DNA from: CBDHDN01 sp965261585 | Lineage (GTDB): Bacteria; Pseudomonadota; Alphaproteobacteria; UBA6615 | Assembly (NCBI GenBank): GCA_965261585.1 | Contig: CBDHDN010000029.1 | Location: forward strand, 124,001 to 188,000 | Length of the DNA stretch: 64,000 nt | Direction of reading: 5' to 3' | In this document: positions 27,601 through 35,589 of the stretch, piece after piece | Layout of the letters: every line of letters begins with the position of its first letter | Position numbering within the stretch: the first letter of the stretch is position 1 | Position numbers and translations under genes: made by a program | Notes under the pieces: model-generated | The model's database searches: none | The model's input: the letters and a program-made list of their open reading frames with translations, nothing else | Told to the model about the DNA's origin: nothing

Positions 27601-29018
27601 CCCACCCCGTAGCGGAACACATACGCGTTCGCACCCGCCTCCTGCGCCTCCACGCGTACGTAATACGTCCCCGCCAGCAGCGTCTCGCGTACCCACTCGT
27701 TGGCGGTACCGTCGTTCGCGCCCCTGTGGAGCACGTTGCCGGCCGCGTCCTCCACCACCAGGTCCGCATCGGCGTCCTGGCGCCGAAGCCCCAGCGCCAC
27801 CTCGCGCGCCTCGCTCAGCGTGAACCGGTACCAGGCCACCCCATCGGCGGCGCCGTCGAGCGTGCCCAGCGGGAACAGCGGCGCCGCCAACTCCGTGATG
27901 TCCCCGAGATCCTCGGCCGCCGCGCGCGCCGGGTCCGGTTGCGCAACAGGTGGATCGACCTCCACCGGCTCATCCACGTCGGTGACGCTGACGGTCGCGG
28001 TGGTGTCGGTCGTCTGATCACCGTCACTCGCCCGGACAGTCAGCTCGAAGCTGGTCGAACCGGTCTCGTAGTCCTCGCCCCCGCCCGTGTAGAACAGCTC
28101 GCCGCTGGCCGCGTCGATCTCGAATAGCCCCGCCGCGTTGCCGCCCTCGATGCTGTAAGTCACCGAACCGCCGTCCGGATCCGTCGCCGAGACCGTGCCC
28201 AGCGATATCCGGTTCGCGCTCCCGTCCGTGTCCTCCGCCAGATCGAAGCCGTAGCCCGCCTGCCCAAACGCCGGTGCTTCCGCCACGTCCGTGACATTGA
28301 CGGCCACGGTGGTGTCGGTCGTCTGATCACCCTCACTCGCCCGGACAGTCAGCTCGAAGCTGGTCGAACCGGTCTCGTAGTCCTCGCCCCCGCCCGTGTA
28401 GAACAGCTCGCCGCTGGCCGCGTCGATCTCGAATAGCCCCGCCGCGTTGCCGCCCTCGATGCTGTAAGTCACCGAACCGCCGTCCGGATCCGTCGCCGAC
28501 ACCGTGCCCAGCGATATCCGGTTCGCGCTCCCGTCCGTGTCCTCCGGGAGGTCGAAACCGTAGAACTGAGAGCCGAATGCCGGTGGCTGCTGCTGAACCT
28601 GCTCCTGCGTGTCCGGCGGATCCTCGGAATCCGGGTCCGGCGCCACGATCGGCGGCGAGGTGTCCGTCACCTCGACCTCGTAGGTGCCCCGGCCGAAATA
28701 GACCCCCGCCGCGATGTAGTGGGTGCCGCTCTCGGTTGCCGTGAAGGTCACCCGGCTGTTGTAGTCTTGGCCCCCGTCGTCGTTCGTCGTACGCGGAATG
28801 AGATTGCCGTCGGAATCGTGAATGCCGCGCAGATAGGGATCGCTCAGCGTGCCGTCACCCGTGGGGCTGCCTCTCAGATCGATGACGTAGGTCCGGCCCG
28901 CCACCAGCTCGACCGCAAACCAGTCGCGGTCGCGACTGCTCTCGATGTTGCCCGTGGCCGTGTCGCCGACGGCGACCGTGCCGGTGGTGAAACGGTCGGC
29001 TGAATAGTCATCAGGCAT
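24627..29018 (-). CDS. Giant PPC/cadherin-like repeat protein, likely type I secretion substrate
   Basis: A 1463-residue acidic protein. It opens with a PPC-like domain (GNIESSRDRDWFAVELVAGR, residues ~1-115), then two cadherin-like repeats (TDPDGGSVTYSIEGGN ... FELTVRASEGDQTTDT), a divergent PPC-like domain (~360-460), two more cadherin-like repeats, a PPC-like domain, another cadherin-like repeat and four to five closing PPC-like domains. There is no N-terminal signal peptide, which fits export by the adjacent type I system. No RTX nonapeptides are evident. Calcium-binding adhesion or surface-layer roles are inferred from the cadherin-like repeats. The near-identical DNA of the repeats suggests recent internal duplication. 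Confidence 0.85.
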   Translation of the reverse strand: MPDDYSADRFTTGTVAVGDTATGNIESSRDRDWFAVELVAGRTYVIDLRGSPTGDGTLSDPYLRGIHDSDGNLIPRTTNDDGGQDYNSRVTFTATESGTHYIAAGVYFGRGTYEVEVTDTSPPIVAPDPDSEDPPDTQEQVQQQPPAFGSQFYGFDLPEDTDGSANRISLGTVSATDPDGGSVTYSIEGGNAAGLFEIDAASGELFYTGGGEDYETGSTSFELTVRASEGDQTTDTTVAVNVTDVAEAPAFGQAGYGFDLAEDTDGSANRISLGTVSATDPDGGSVTYSIEGGNAAGLFEIDAASGELFYTGGGEDYETGSTSFELTVRASDGDQTTDTTATVSVTDVDEPVEVDPPVAQPDPARAAAEDLGDITELAAPLFPLGTLDGAADGVAWYRFTLSEAREVALGLRRQDADADLVVEDAAGNVLHRGANDGTANEWVRETLLAGTYYVRVEAQEAGANAYVFRYGVGDADPAEVTRLEAEQASEQEQVQQQPPAFGSQVYGFELPENTDGSADRLSLGTVSATDPDGRSVTYSIEGGNAAGLFEIDAASGELFYTGGGEDYESSSTSFELTVRASDGDQTTDTPVAVNVTDVAEAPAFAQAGYGFELPENTDGSADRLSLGTVSATDPDGRSVTYSIEGGNAAGLFEIDAASGELFYTGGGEDYDTGSTSFELTVRASDGDQTTDTTVAVSVTDVDEPVVVDPPVAQPDQSTPQTVSEPAGEDFSAGTSTIGRVAVGDTATGNIEPSHDRDWFAVELVAGRTYVIDLRGSPTNDGTLRDPYLRGIHDSDGNLIPRTTNDDGGQGLNSRVTFTATESGTHYIAAGVYSGQGTYEVEVTDTSPPIVAPDPDPEDPPVTPEQVQQQPPAFGSQVYGFELPENTDGSADRLSLGTVSATDPDGRSVTYSIEGGNAAGLFEIDAASGELFYTGGGEDYESSSTSFELTVRASDGDQTTYTPVAVSVTDVDEPVSEPAGEDFSANTSTSGRVVVGVSATGRIESVGDTDWFAVTLEAAKTYRFDLEGGWRSGGGTLRDPHLRGFYDANGDLIDGTTYHHDGGVGLNSRGYFTPDEGATYYVSAGAFHSHVGTYTLRVTEVSDDYAADSTTTGTVAVGGSATGNIEPSGDADWFAVTLEAGQLYLFDLERTWTDGGASYAPYLRGIYDEDGELIDSTTDDDNVAVHSRVYFTPEEDATYYVSAGLRGGGFGTYELTVTEVPNDDYADDSTTTGTVVVGGSATGNIETQGDTDWFAVTLEAGKFYRFDLDRLGTGDGTSYDPNLSGIYDGNGDRIDGAPDNYGGLLYSRGYFTPDEDATYYVSASGVRRDQTGTYTLTVSDATDDYAADPTTTGTVVVGGSATGELQYEDDRDWFAVALEADKRYRIDLEGSFPGDGTLYDPYLRGIYDEDGELIDSTTDNDGGRGYNSRVFFTPDEDATYYVSAGVFNWDVGTYTLSVEEVDAM

Positions 29019-29716
29019 GACTAGCTCTCCCGTCTACGCGATCCCGGGCCGGCTCCCGGCTCGGCAAGGCGTCCGCACGCCGCGCGCGATCCCGGGCGCC
29101 TCACAGTTGGGGGGATTGTGGAAGTGGTGAATCGCTGCCCACGGCCGCGCAGACTCGGCCGGCGAACCGCGGTGCGCGCACGGACCGGGATGGCCGGCAG
29201 GCACGTCCGGCCGAGCCGCCGGCAGTCTGGCCGCGGATGCAGTCTCGAAAGTGCGATGGCCGCCCCGGCGGGGCGGCAGGCGGTCAGGCGGCGATGGCGG
29301 CAGGCAGCGGCGCTCGGCGCTCGGCGCTCGGCGCTCGGCGCTCGGCGCTCGGCGCTCTTAATCAGGGACGCACAGACAGCTTCCAACCACTTCGCACAAT
29401 TCGCACCCATTGCCGCGCCGCTCCCGGTTCGCGCCTCGTAACGTCAGCCGGTTCCATGGCATACCGCTGACAGAAACGAATCATATCTGGCTTTCAAGCG
29501 ATTGCAAGTATTGATGTTTTAAGTTTTAGAACAAATATATTTATATCAATGAGTCTGTTTGTATTATGCTTGGAACCCCTTCGATGCAGGTCCACAAGGG
29601 CGAAGCGGCACTCCGGCGCGACTTCCTCGGGAGGTCTTTTGAGAAAGGTGTATTTGTGCAATTAGGAAGTATCTGTTTATCTGGATCCAACCCCACCGTT
29701 TCCCGCGCCCGAATCC
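29019..29716. other. Gene-free region with tandem repeat and AT-rich stretch
   Basis: About 700 bp between the giant gene and the first LysR gene, which diverge. It contains a 7-bp tandem repeat (29311-29359) and an AT-rich stretch near 29475-29560 that probably holds promoters. No credible gene was found. Confidence 0.6.
29311..29359. repeat. 7-bp tandem repeat (cgctcgg)
   Basis: Six perfect consecutive cgctcgg units plus one partial unit (cgctctt). It lies in non-coding DNA and is a simple variable-number repeat. Confidence 0.9.
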
Positions 29717-30004
29717 GTGATATCCCTGCCGCCCCTCGACTGCCTGCGCTTCTTCGAAGCCGCCGCCCGGCACCGGAGCTTCGTCCGCGCCGCCGAGGAG
29801 CTCGGCGTCACCCCGCCCGCCGTCGCCCACCGCATCCGCATGCTGGAGAGCCATCTTGGCGCCGAGCTTTTCGAGCGAAGGCGCCGCGGCGTGTCCATCA
29901 ACCGCAGAGGCCGCGCCTATTACGAGGAGGTCCGGCGCATCCTCCTCGACATCCACGAGACCACCGAGCGCCACGGCGACGGCAGGCGCTTCCGCGGCCG
30001 CTAG
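29717..30004 (+). pseudogene. Truncated LysR-family regulator (HTH part only)
   Basis: A GTG-started 95-residue frame carrying the LysR helix-turn-helix (LRFFEAAARHRSFVRAAEEL, then PPAVAHRIRMLESHLGAELF) and linker helix, ending after DIHETTERHGDG. The effector-binding domain is missing. It is a diverged paralogue of the complete gene 116 bases downstream. It might act as a free DNA-binding fragment but is more likely a remnant. Confidence 0.75.
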
Positions 30005-30119
30005 GGCCCGTGCTCCTGCCGTCCCGCCGCTCCGCCGCGGCGCCCGAACTTGTCTCCAACGCGCGGATGTGAGATGACATAATCACGTTTTACCATCGGG
30101 CTCGCTCCGGACCTTCGCC

Positions 30120-31058
30120 GTGCTCCATTTGCCCCCGCTCGACAGCCTGCGCTTCTTCGAGGCCGCCGCCCGCCACCAGAACTTCGTGCTGGCCGGCAAG
30201 GAGCTCGGCGTCTCCGCCGCCGCCGTCGGCTACCGCATCCGCACCCTGGAGCAGCATCTCGACGCCGAGCTGTTCGAGAGGCGGCGCCGCAGCGTCCACC
30301 TCAACCGCCGCGGCCGCGCCTATCTGAAGGAGGTGCAGCGTATCCTGGCCGAGGTCCACGGCGTCTCGGAGCGCCAGCGCGACACCCCCCGCCGCGTGCG
30401 CATCGTCTCGGTCGAGGCGGTGGCCGAGAAGTGGCTGCTGCCGCGGCTCGCCTCGTTCAAGGCGGCCCATCCCGGCATCGCCATCGAGCTCGAGACCAAC
30501 CATCGAAGCGTCGACCCGGCGCTGCGCGACTTCGACGCCTGGCTCGCCTATTCGGGCGAGACCTCCGCGCCGCGCCCGCTGACCCGGCGCGAGGACACGC
30601 TGCTGGAGGAGACCCTCTACGAGGAGGCGCTGCTGCCGGTGTGCAGCCCGGCGCTGCTGGCCGCCCGCGGCCGGCCCCGCGGTCCGGCCGAGCTGCGCAA
30701 CTGGCCGCTGCTCTACGATCTCGGCTGGGACGCCGACTGGTCCTACTGGTTCGCCCGCCAGGGCCAGCCGACCCCGGACCTCTCGCGGGCCTCCGGCTTC
30801 CGCCTCTACTCCATGCTGGTCCAGGCGGCCGCGAACGGGCTCGGCGCCGCCATCGGCCGTCCGATGCTGATCGCCCACGAGCTCGAACGCCGGATCCTGG
30901 TACCGCTCTTCGAGCGCCAGGAGGAGGCGCCCGAACGCTGCTGCCTGATCACCACCGCCGCCTCGCGGCAGCGGCCCGAGCTGCGGGCGTTCCGGACGTG
31001 GATCCTGCGCGAGGCCGCGCTGCCGCCCGCCTCTCCCGGTTTCCCGGGCCAGCCCTGA
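30120..31058 (+). CDS. LysR-family transcriptional regulator (GcvA-like)
   Basis: A 312-residue LysR protein with a GTG start. The N-terminal winged helix is LRFFEAAARHQNFVLAGKEL, then AVGYRIRTLEQHLDAELFERR. The effector domain follows (RIVSVEAVAEKWLLPRLASF ... ALLPVCSPALLAARG ... AAANGLGAAIGRP), as in GcvA-type regulators. It converges with the desulfhydrase gene (19-bp gap), whose expression it might control; the target is not shown by the sequence. Confidence 0.88.
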   Translation: MLHLPPLDSLRFFEAAARHQNFVLAGKELGVSAAAVGYRIRTLEQHLDAELFERRRRSVHLNRRGRAYLKEVQRILAEVHGVSERQRDTPRRVRIVSVEAVAEKWLLPRLASFKAAHPGIAIELETNHRSVDPALRDFDAWLAYSGETSAPRPLTRREDTLLEETLYEEALLPVCSPALLAARGRPRGPAELRNWPLLYDLGWDADWSYWFARQGQPTPDLSRASGFRLYSMLVQAAANGLGAAIGRPMLIAHELERRILVPLFERQEEAPERCCLITTAASRQRPELRAFRTWILREAALPPASPGFPGQP

Positions 31059-31077
31059 CCCGGGGCGCCGCTTTCCC

Positions 31078-32127
31078 TCAGCGCGCCCGTCCGTCCGGCG
31101 CTTCCGACAGCCAGGGACCGAGGCTGTCGCCATAGGCGAAGAGCGCCGGCTGGCCGCCGGTGTGGATGAACAGCACCCGGCTGCCCGCCGCGATCCGGCC
31201 CGTGCGCACATGGGCGATCAGCCCCGCCATCGCCTTCCCCGTGTAGACCGGGTCGAGCAGTAGCCCCTCATGGCCCGCCGCCATCTCCATCGCCTCGCGC
31301 GCCGCCTCGTTGAGCCGCCCGTAGCCCGGCGCCAGCACCGCGTCGGACACCTCGACGCCGCGCGCATCGAACGCGTCCGGGCAATCGATCATCGCCGCCA
31401 GTGCAGAGGCCACCTGCGCCACCCGGGCGGCCTGGCTGGCGGCATCGCGGCGCACGCAGATGCCGAGGACCGGAACCCGCTCGCCGAGCGCTCGCAGGCC
31501 CACCAGCATCCCGGCATGGGTGAGCGCGCTGCCCGAGGCGCAGACCACGGCGTCGAACCCGGTGCCGGAGGCCTGCTCCGCGATCTCTTCGGCGGCGAGC
31601 ACGTAGCCGAGCCCGCCGAGCGGCGGATGCCCGGGGGCGGAGTGGATGACGTAGGGCCTGCGGCCCTCGGCCGCGAGCGCCGCCGCGCGCCGTTCCATCG
31701 CCGCGTCCGCCGCCGCCTCGTCCTCGCCCTCGGGGAAGGGGTGCAAGGTTGCGCCCAGCACCCGGTCGAGCAGCAGGTTGCCGGAGGTCCGGTAAGTCTC
31801 GCCGCCGTCCGCCACCCGCTCATCGAGCTGGATGTGGACTGCCATCCCGAGCTTGCGCGCAGCCGCGGCGGCGATGCGCACCAGGTTCGACTGCACCGCG
31901 CCGGTGACCAGCACCGTATCCGCGCCCCGTGCGTCAGCTTCGCCGAAGTGGAACTCGAGCTGGCGCACCTTGTTGCCGCCGAACGCGAGGCCCGTGCAGT
32001 CGTCCCGCTTGATCCGGAGATCGATGCCGAGCGCCCCGCCCAGGTTCGGGGCGGGATCGAGCGGCGTCGGCGCGTGGCCGAGCCGGACCCGCGGGAAGCG
32101 GGCAACACCGGCGAGGGAACTGGGCAT
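31078..32127 (-). CDS. D-cysteine desulfhydrase / ACC-deaminase family enzyme
   Basis: A 349-residue PLP enzyme of fold type II. The PLP lysine is in AFGGNKVRQLEF (K53). Other family signs are VTGAVQSNLVRIAAAAARKL, VVCASGSALTHAGMLVGL and the C-terminal VLFIHTGGQPALFAYG. ACC deaminases and D-cysteine desulfhydrases share this scaffold, and I favour desulfhydrase without being able to prove the substrate. The ATG at 32127 is chosen because the conserved N-terminus (FPRVRLGHAPTPL) follows it. Confidence 0.85.
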   Translation of the reverse strand: MPSSLAGVARFPRVRLGHAPTPLDPAPNLGGALGIDLRIKRDDCTGLAFGGNKVRQLEFHFGEADARGADTVLVTGAVQSNLVRIAAAAARKLGMAVHIQLDERVADGGETYRTSGNLLLDRVLGATLHPFPEGEDEAAADAAMERRAAALAAEGRRPYVIHSAPGHPPLGGLGYVLAAEEIAEQASGTGFDAVVCASGSALTHAGMLVGLRALGERVPVLGICVRRDAASQAARVAQVASALAAMIDCPDAFDARGVEVSDAVLAPGYGRLNEAAREAMEMAAGHEGLLLDPVYTGKAMAGLIAHVRTGRIAAGSRVLFIHTGGQPALFAYGDSLGPWLSEAPDGRAR

Positions 32128-32439
32128 GACGGGGGCGGGCCTGGCTGGTCTGGTTTGTCGATCGGGTCGAGTGTCTCTCGCTGCGCCGGGAGGGGTGCCG
32201 TCCAATGCCAGGGATTGCAAGCGAATTCCGCCGGAAAACTGCGATTCCGCTCACCTGAAACGCTGCGCCTTCAACCCGGTTCCCGACCGATTTGCCGGCC
32301 ATGGTCGGCCCTTTCGGTAGCCGAGCCCGTGGTCCCGAGCCCGTTCGATACTGTGCCGCCGGAATGGGTCACGACCACGAAACAGGTCCTCCCGGCTCCC
32401 GGCCCTCACGCTCCGCCGCACCCGGACCCTGGCGCCTTG
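32128..32439. other. Gene-free segment upstream of the desulfhydrase
   Basis: A 312-bp stretch with no supported gene. It presumably contains the desulfhydrase promoter; no clear site was picked out. Confidence 0.5.
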
Positions 32440-32562
32440 ATGAAGACCTGCGACAAGCTCGGCGTCTCGTTCTGGGACTACCTCGGCAGCCGGCTCGACA
32501 TCCCCGGCGCGCCGCCCATCCTCCCCTTGCCAGACCTCATCCGCCAGCGCGCCGCCGCCTGA
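32440..32562 (+). pseudogene. Short fragment resembling a transposase C-terminus
   Basis: A 40-residue frame (KTCDKLGVSFWDYLGSRLDI, then PILPLPDLIRQRAAA) that looks like the tail of a transposase; recognition is from memory only. It lies beside an IS3 remnant and an IS91 element, in a graveyard of mobile DNA. Confidence 0.35.
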
Positions 32563-32855
32563 CCGCCCGGCCTTTTGCCCCTGTTACGGTTCGCCGGGCT
32601 TTTTTCTTGCCCGAAGCCATTGCGACACAGCTCCGCCGAAAACCGCAGATTTCCGCCATTTTCCGCTGAGTACCGGAGATTCCGTGTGACATCGATGTGA
32701 CACGCGACGCCCCGAATGTTCGACAGATGTTCCACTCCGTCTAAACCTGGCCGGCCCGAGCGCCCTGCCGTTTTGAGAGGCTGATAGGTGAGCTGACCTG
32801 TTCCCCCGAATCTGGGCCGTGAGGCAAGAGAGTTCTCCGCAGAGGAGGACGATCG

Positions 32856-32930
32856 ATGAAGCGCCGTTTCACGGAGGAGCAGATCATCGGGATCCTGCGC
32901 GACCAGGAGGCCGGGGAGCTTCCGGGTTAG
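32856..32930 (+). pseudogene. IS3-family orfA remnant
   Basis: Encodes MKRRFTEEQIIGILRDQEAG and a stop, the start of IS3/IS407-group transposase OrfA proteins. The preceding bases (tgacctgttcccccg at about 32793) resemble the terminal repeat of that group. Everything after codon 24 is missing. Confidence 0.7.
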
Positions 32931-33368
32931 CCCCGCCTGCGGACCTTCGGGCGACGACGTCTGCTTTCGCGCCGTTTACGTCCGGTCATCCCTCAGCTTC
33001 GGTCCTCGCCAGGGCCGCGGCGAACGGGAAAAATTGTTAAGGGTTGTCAGATGCCTGGCGCACACGGGTGGCGCGATGTGTTCGGACGGCAGGCGTCTGA
33101 CAAGCCTCAGGGGAGGAAACCGCGGGGAGTCAGGCTCGGCTGTGCGGCCTGTTTCTATGGAGATTTGAGGCCGCGCCTTGGTGTGAGGCCGGGCGGGTTC
33201 TGTTGATTGTACGTCGGCGTGACGCGTTTTCGGCATCGTGATCTAGGGCTCGGCCGGTCGGCGTGACAGCGATTGGTGTCTGGCAGGCCAGGCGCATGCG
33301 GCCTCGGGCAAAGCGGTGCCGCAGCCGGCGACGGCGATGATCTGAACATGTTGAAGAGGGTCCGGCGG
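32931..33368. other. Non-coding DNA at the IS91 end
   Basis: A 438-bp stretch between the IS3 remnant and the IS91 transposase stop. It contains an imperfect inverted repeat at 33045-33102 that may be the IS91 terminus. No gene is supported. Confidence 0.5.
33045..33102. repeat. Imperfect inverted repeat, possible IS91 terminus
   Basis: tgtcagatgcctg (33045-33057) pairs with caggcgtctgaca (33090-33102), 12 of 13 positions. It lies about 270 bases beyond the transposase stop, where IS91 elements carry a hairpin-forming end. Confidence 0.5.
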
Positions 33369-34523
33369 TCATGAGGCGCGGCCCGAGCCGGCTGGCGGTG
33401 CTCGTGGCGTATAGCAGGGCTCGAAGGTGTCGGTGATGATCATGGGGCCGCCGCAGCAGGGGCATGGATGCGCGAGCGCGGCGGTCTCTTCGGCATCGCT
33501 GGTGTCCTCGGCGGCCTCGCCGTCGGCAAGTGGCCTGACCAAGAGCTGGCGTGCGCGCGCGAGGTTGTGGCGGCGCGCGCCGTTGGCGAAGAGGCCGTAA
33601 TGACGGATGCGATGGAAGCCGTCGGGCAGCACGTGGAGGAGGAAGCGGCGGATGAACTCTGACGTGGCCAGGGTCATGGTCTTGTAGCGGGGACGGCCGC
33701 CGTTGGCCTGTGCGGCGCGGTAGTCTTTCCAGGTGAAGGTGACGCCGCGGTCGTCGCAGCGGATCAGGCGGCTGTTGGCGATGGCGACGCGGTGGGTGTA
33801 ACGGCTGAGATAGGCGAGCACCGCGGCCGGCCCGGCGAAGGGCCGCTTGGCATAGACCACCCATTCGATCTTGCGTAGGGGGCGCAGACAGCGCGCGAAG
33901 GCTGGTGCCTCGGCGAGCTGCCGGTGGTCGCCGTAGAAGTGCAGGCGGCCGGCCGCACGGGCTGCTGAGAGCTTTGCCAGGAACAACCGGCGGAACAGTC
34001 GCGAGAGCACCCGCACAGGCAGGAAGAAGCCTGGCCGGCAGGAGACCCACCGTTCGCCCCCGGATCGTTGTCCGGGGCAGGCTAGCGAGAGGCCGCCGCC
34101 CGGCACGATGCAGTGGACATGGGGGTGATGGGTCAGCGCCGAACCCCATGTGTGGAGCACGGCGCTGAGGCCGATGCGGGCGCCAAGGTGCTTGGGATCG
34201 GCGGCGATGGTGATCAGGGTCTCGGCGGCGGCGCTGAACAGGATGGCGTAGACCACGGCCTTGTTCTGGTAGGCGATATCGCCGAGCGGCGCCGGCAGGG
34301 TGAAGACGACGTGGTAGTAGGCGACCGGCAAGGGCTCGGCCTGGCGCGCGGCGAGCCAGGCCCTGGCCGCCGCACCCTGGCACTTGGGGCAGTGGCGGTT
34401 GCGGCATGAGTTGTAGGCGATCTGGCTATAGGCGCAGTCGGCGCAGCGTGCCACATGGCCGCCGAGCGCCGCCGTGCGGCAGTGCTCGATGGCCGACATC
34501 ACCTTGAGCTGGTGAAGGCACAC
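33369..34523 (-). CDS. IS91-family transposase, N-terminally truncated
   Basis: A 384-residue HUH-type transposase. It has the cysteine-rich zinc region (CADCAYSQIAYNSCRNRHCP), the HUH motif (HHPHVHCIVPGG), the tyrosine segment (LAYLSRYTHRVAIANSR) and a closing CPCCGGPM pair. Family members have about 30 more N-terminal residues before QLKVMSAIE. Here they are replaced by the end of an ATPase gene fragment, so the element is cut at its 5' side. Rolling-circle transposition is known for the family; this copy is probably impaired. Confidence 0.85.
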   Translation of the reverse strand: MCLHQLKVMSAIEHCRTAALGGHVARCADCAYSQIAYNSCRNRHCPKCQGAAARAWLAARQAEPLPVAYYHVVFTLPAPLGDIAYQNKAVVYAILFSAAAETLITIAADPKHLGARIGLSAVLHTWGSALTHHPHVHCIVPGGGLSLACPGQRSGGERWVSCRPGFFLPVRVLSRLFRRLFLAKLSAARAAGRLHFYGDHRQLAEAPAFARCLRPLRKIEWVVYAKRPFAGPAAVLAYLSRYTHRVAIANSRLIRCDDRGVTFTWKDYRAAQANGGRPRYKTMTLATSEFIRRFLLHVLPDGFHRIRHYGLFANGARRHNLARARQLLVRPLADGEAAEDTSDAEETAALAHPCPCCGGPMIITDTFEPCYTPRAPPAGSGRAS

Positions 34524-34684
34524 TGATCCGTTTCCAGCACGTGACGCGCCATACTCTCGAGAACATCCGCTGACGAACGTGAACAGATGAAGCCTTCCAA
34601 CGCCGAGACATCGCCGAGATCGGCTTCGAGGCGGATCGCGCGTCGGTACCGGCCTGCCACATGAACCCGATCCCCAAGCGTCAT
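34520..34684 (-). pseudogene. N-terminal fragment of a large ATPase (defence-type)
   Basis: Encodes MTLGDRVHVAGRYRRAIRLE, then VSALEGFICSRSS, ESMARHVLETDQCAFT, and then runs into IS91. The pattern resembles the start of large ATP-binding proteins of defence islands, in which the Walker loop comes right after this point. The start overlaps the upstream DUF4007-like stop by ATGA. It is cut before any catalytic motif. Confidence 0.5.
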
Positions 34685-35589
34685 CAGGCCACGCTCCGTG
34701 ATCGCTGCGGCACGTAGTCCGACTCGACGAAGGAGAGTGCCTCCTCGTCCGTCACTTCGCGTTCGCGTATGAGCTGCTTGAGCCCGGCTGTTTCCGACCA
34801 GAGATAAACGCCGCCACTCGCCGCCTCGATCCCCAAAAGAAGATCGGCAAGAGTGTCTTCATCGATGAGGAAGACCCGCCCGGGTGATCCTGGTTCATGC
34901 GCAAGGGCTTCGAACGAGAGCGTCTGCGCCATCGAGTGACTGTCCCAGAACGTGGTCACCGCGTAGGCGAGGACGCCCGGCCCAAGCGTCGGCTTGCGGC
35001 CGATCAGGAACCGAAACCCGTCGCGACGGCCCATCTGACCTATGAGCCCGAGTTCCGTCAGCGGCGATTCAAGCGCGTCTTCGTAGTTCGCCCCCCGGGA
35101 CGGCAACCGCAGCACGTAGGTCCTCACGAAGCACAGGACATCGTTCCGGATCGTGGAGGCAGCCGCACGGGCCCAATCGCGCTCCCGCGCAAATTTCAGC
35201 AGCGCCCGAATGAGTGTGTCGCGTTCGAACGTTGCCGTGGGACAGTGACTGAAGGCCCAATACCAAGTCGTATTGGCTGCGTTGCTGGCAATTTTCCAGT
35301 GCACCAACCACGCCGTAGACGGGTCTTCCATGTAGGGGTCGAGGCCACTGTCATCGAACAGGTGCCGCCCGAGCGCCGTCACATTGCGCGCATCCTCGCT
35401 GACGACACCGGCTGCGATCGCCCAATGCCGCATCGAGCCAACCATGTTCTTGCCCACACCGAACTGCGCGATCGCACCGGCGTCGGCGAAGACGGAGCGC
35501 TTGTTTCCCGGACATCCGGCCTCAGTGACTGCGTCATACGCCTTCTTGAGCCATCCGTAGCGCAACGGAAATGTTTCGTGACCCGACAG
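34684..35589 (-). CDS. DUF4007-like protein, 5' end cut
   Basis: About 300 residues beginning SGHETFPLRYGWLKKAYDAV and containing AIAQFGVGKNMVGSMRHWAIA, the signature of the DUF4007 family. That family is known from defence islands beside phosphosulfate-reductase-like and ATPase genes. No ATG precedes the conserved HETF motif: the frame is open only to a stop at 35605, so a few N-terminal residues were probably lost at the junction with the vWA gene. A TTG at 35565 is the first internal start. It is coupled to the truncated ATPase gene downstream. Confidence 0.7.
   Translation of the reverse strand: MSGHETFPLRYGWLKKAYDAVTEAGCPGNKRSVFADAGAIAQFGVGKNMVGSMRHWAIAAGVVSEDARNVTALGRHLFDDSGLDPYMEDPSTAWLVHWKIASNAANTTWYWAFSHCPTATFERDTLIRALLKFARERDWARAAASTIRNDVLCFVRTYVLRLPSRGANYEDALESPLTELGLIGQMGRRDGFRFLIGRKPTLGPGVLAYAVTTFWDSHSMAQTLSFEALAHEPGSPGRVFLIDEDTLADLLLGIEAASGGVYLWSETAGLKQLIREREVTDEEALSFVESDYVPQRSRSVA

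Noticed and set aside
24618..28127. Long plus-strand reading frames opposite the giant repeat gene
   Set aside because: They repeat in step with the minus-strand repeats and have no family resemblance; they are antisense shadows of GC-rich DNA.
29311..29359. Origin-like iterons
   Set aside because: The 7-bp units are too short and GC-only, with no replication gene nearby; a simple tandem repeat is enough.
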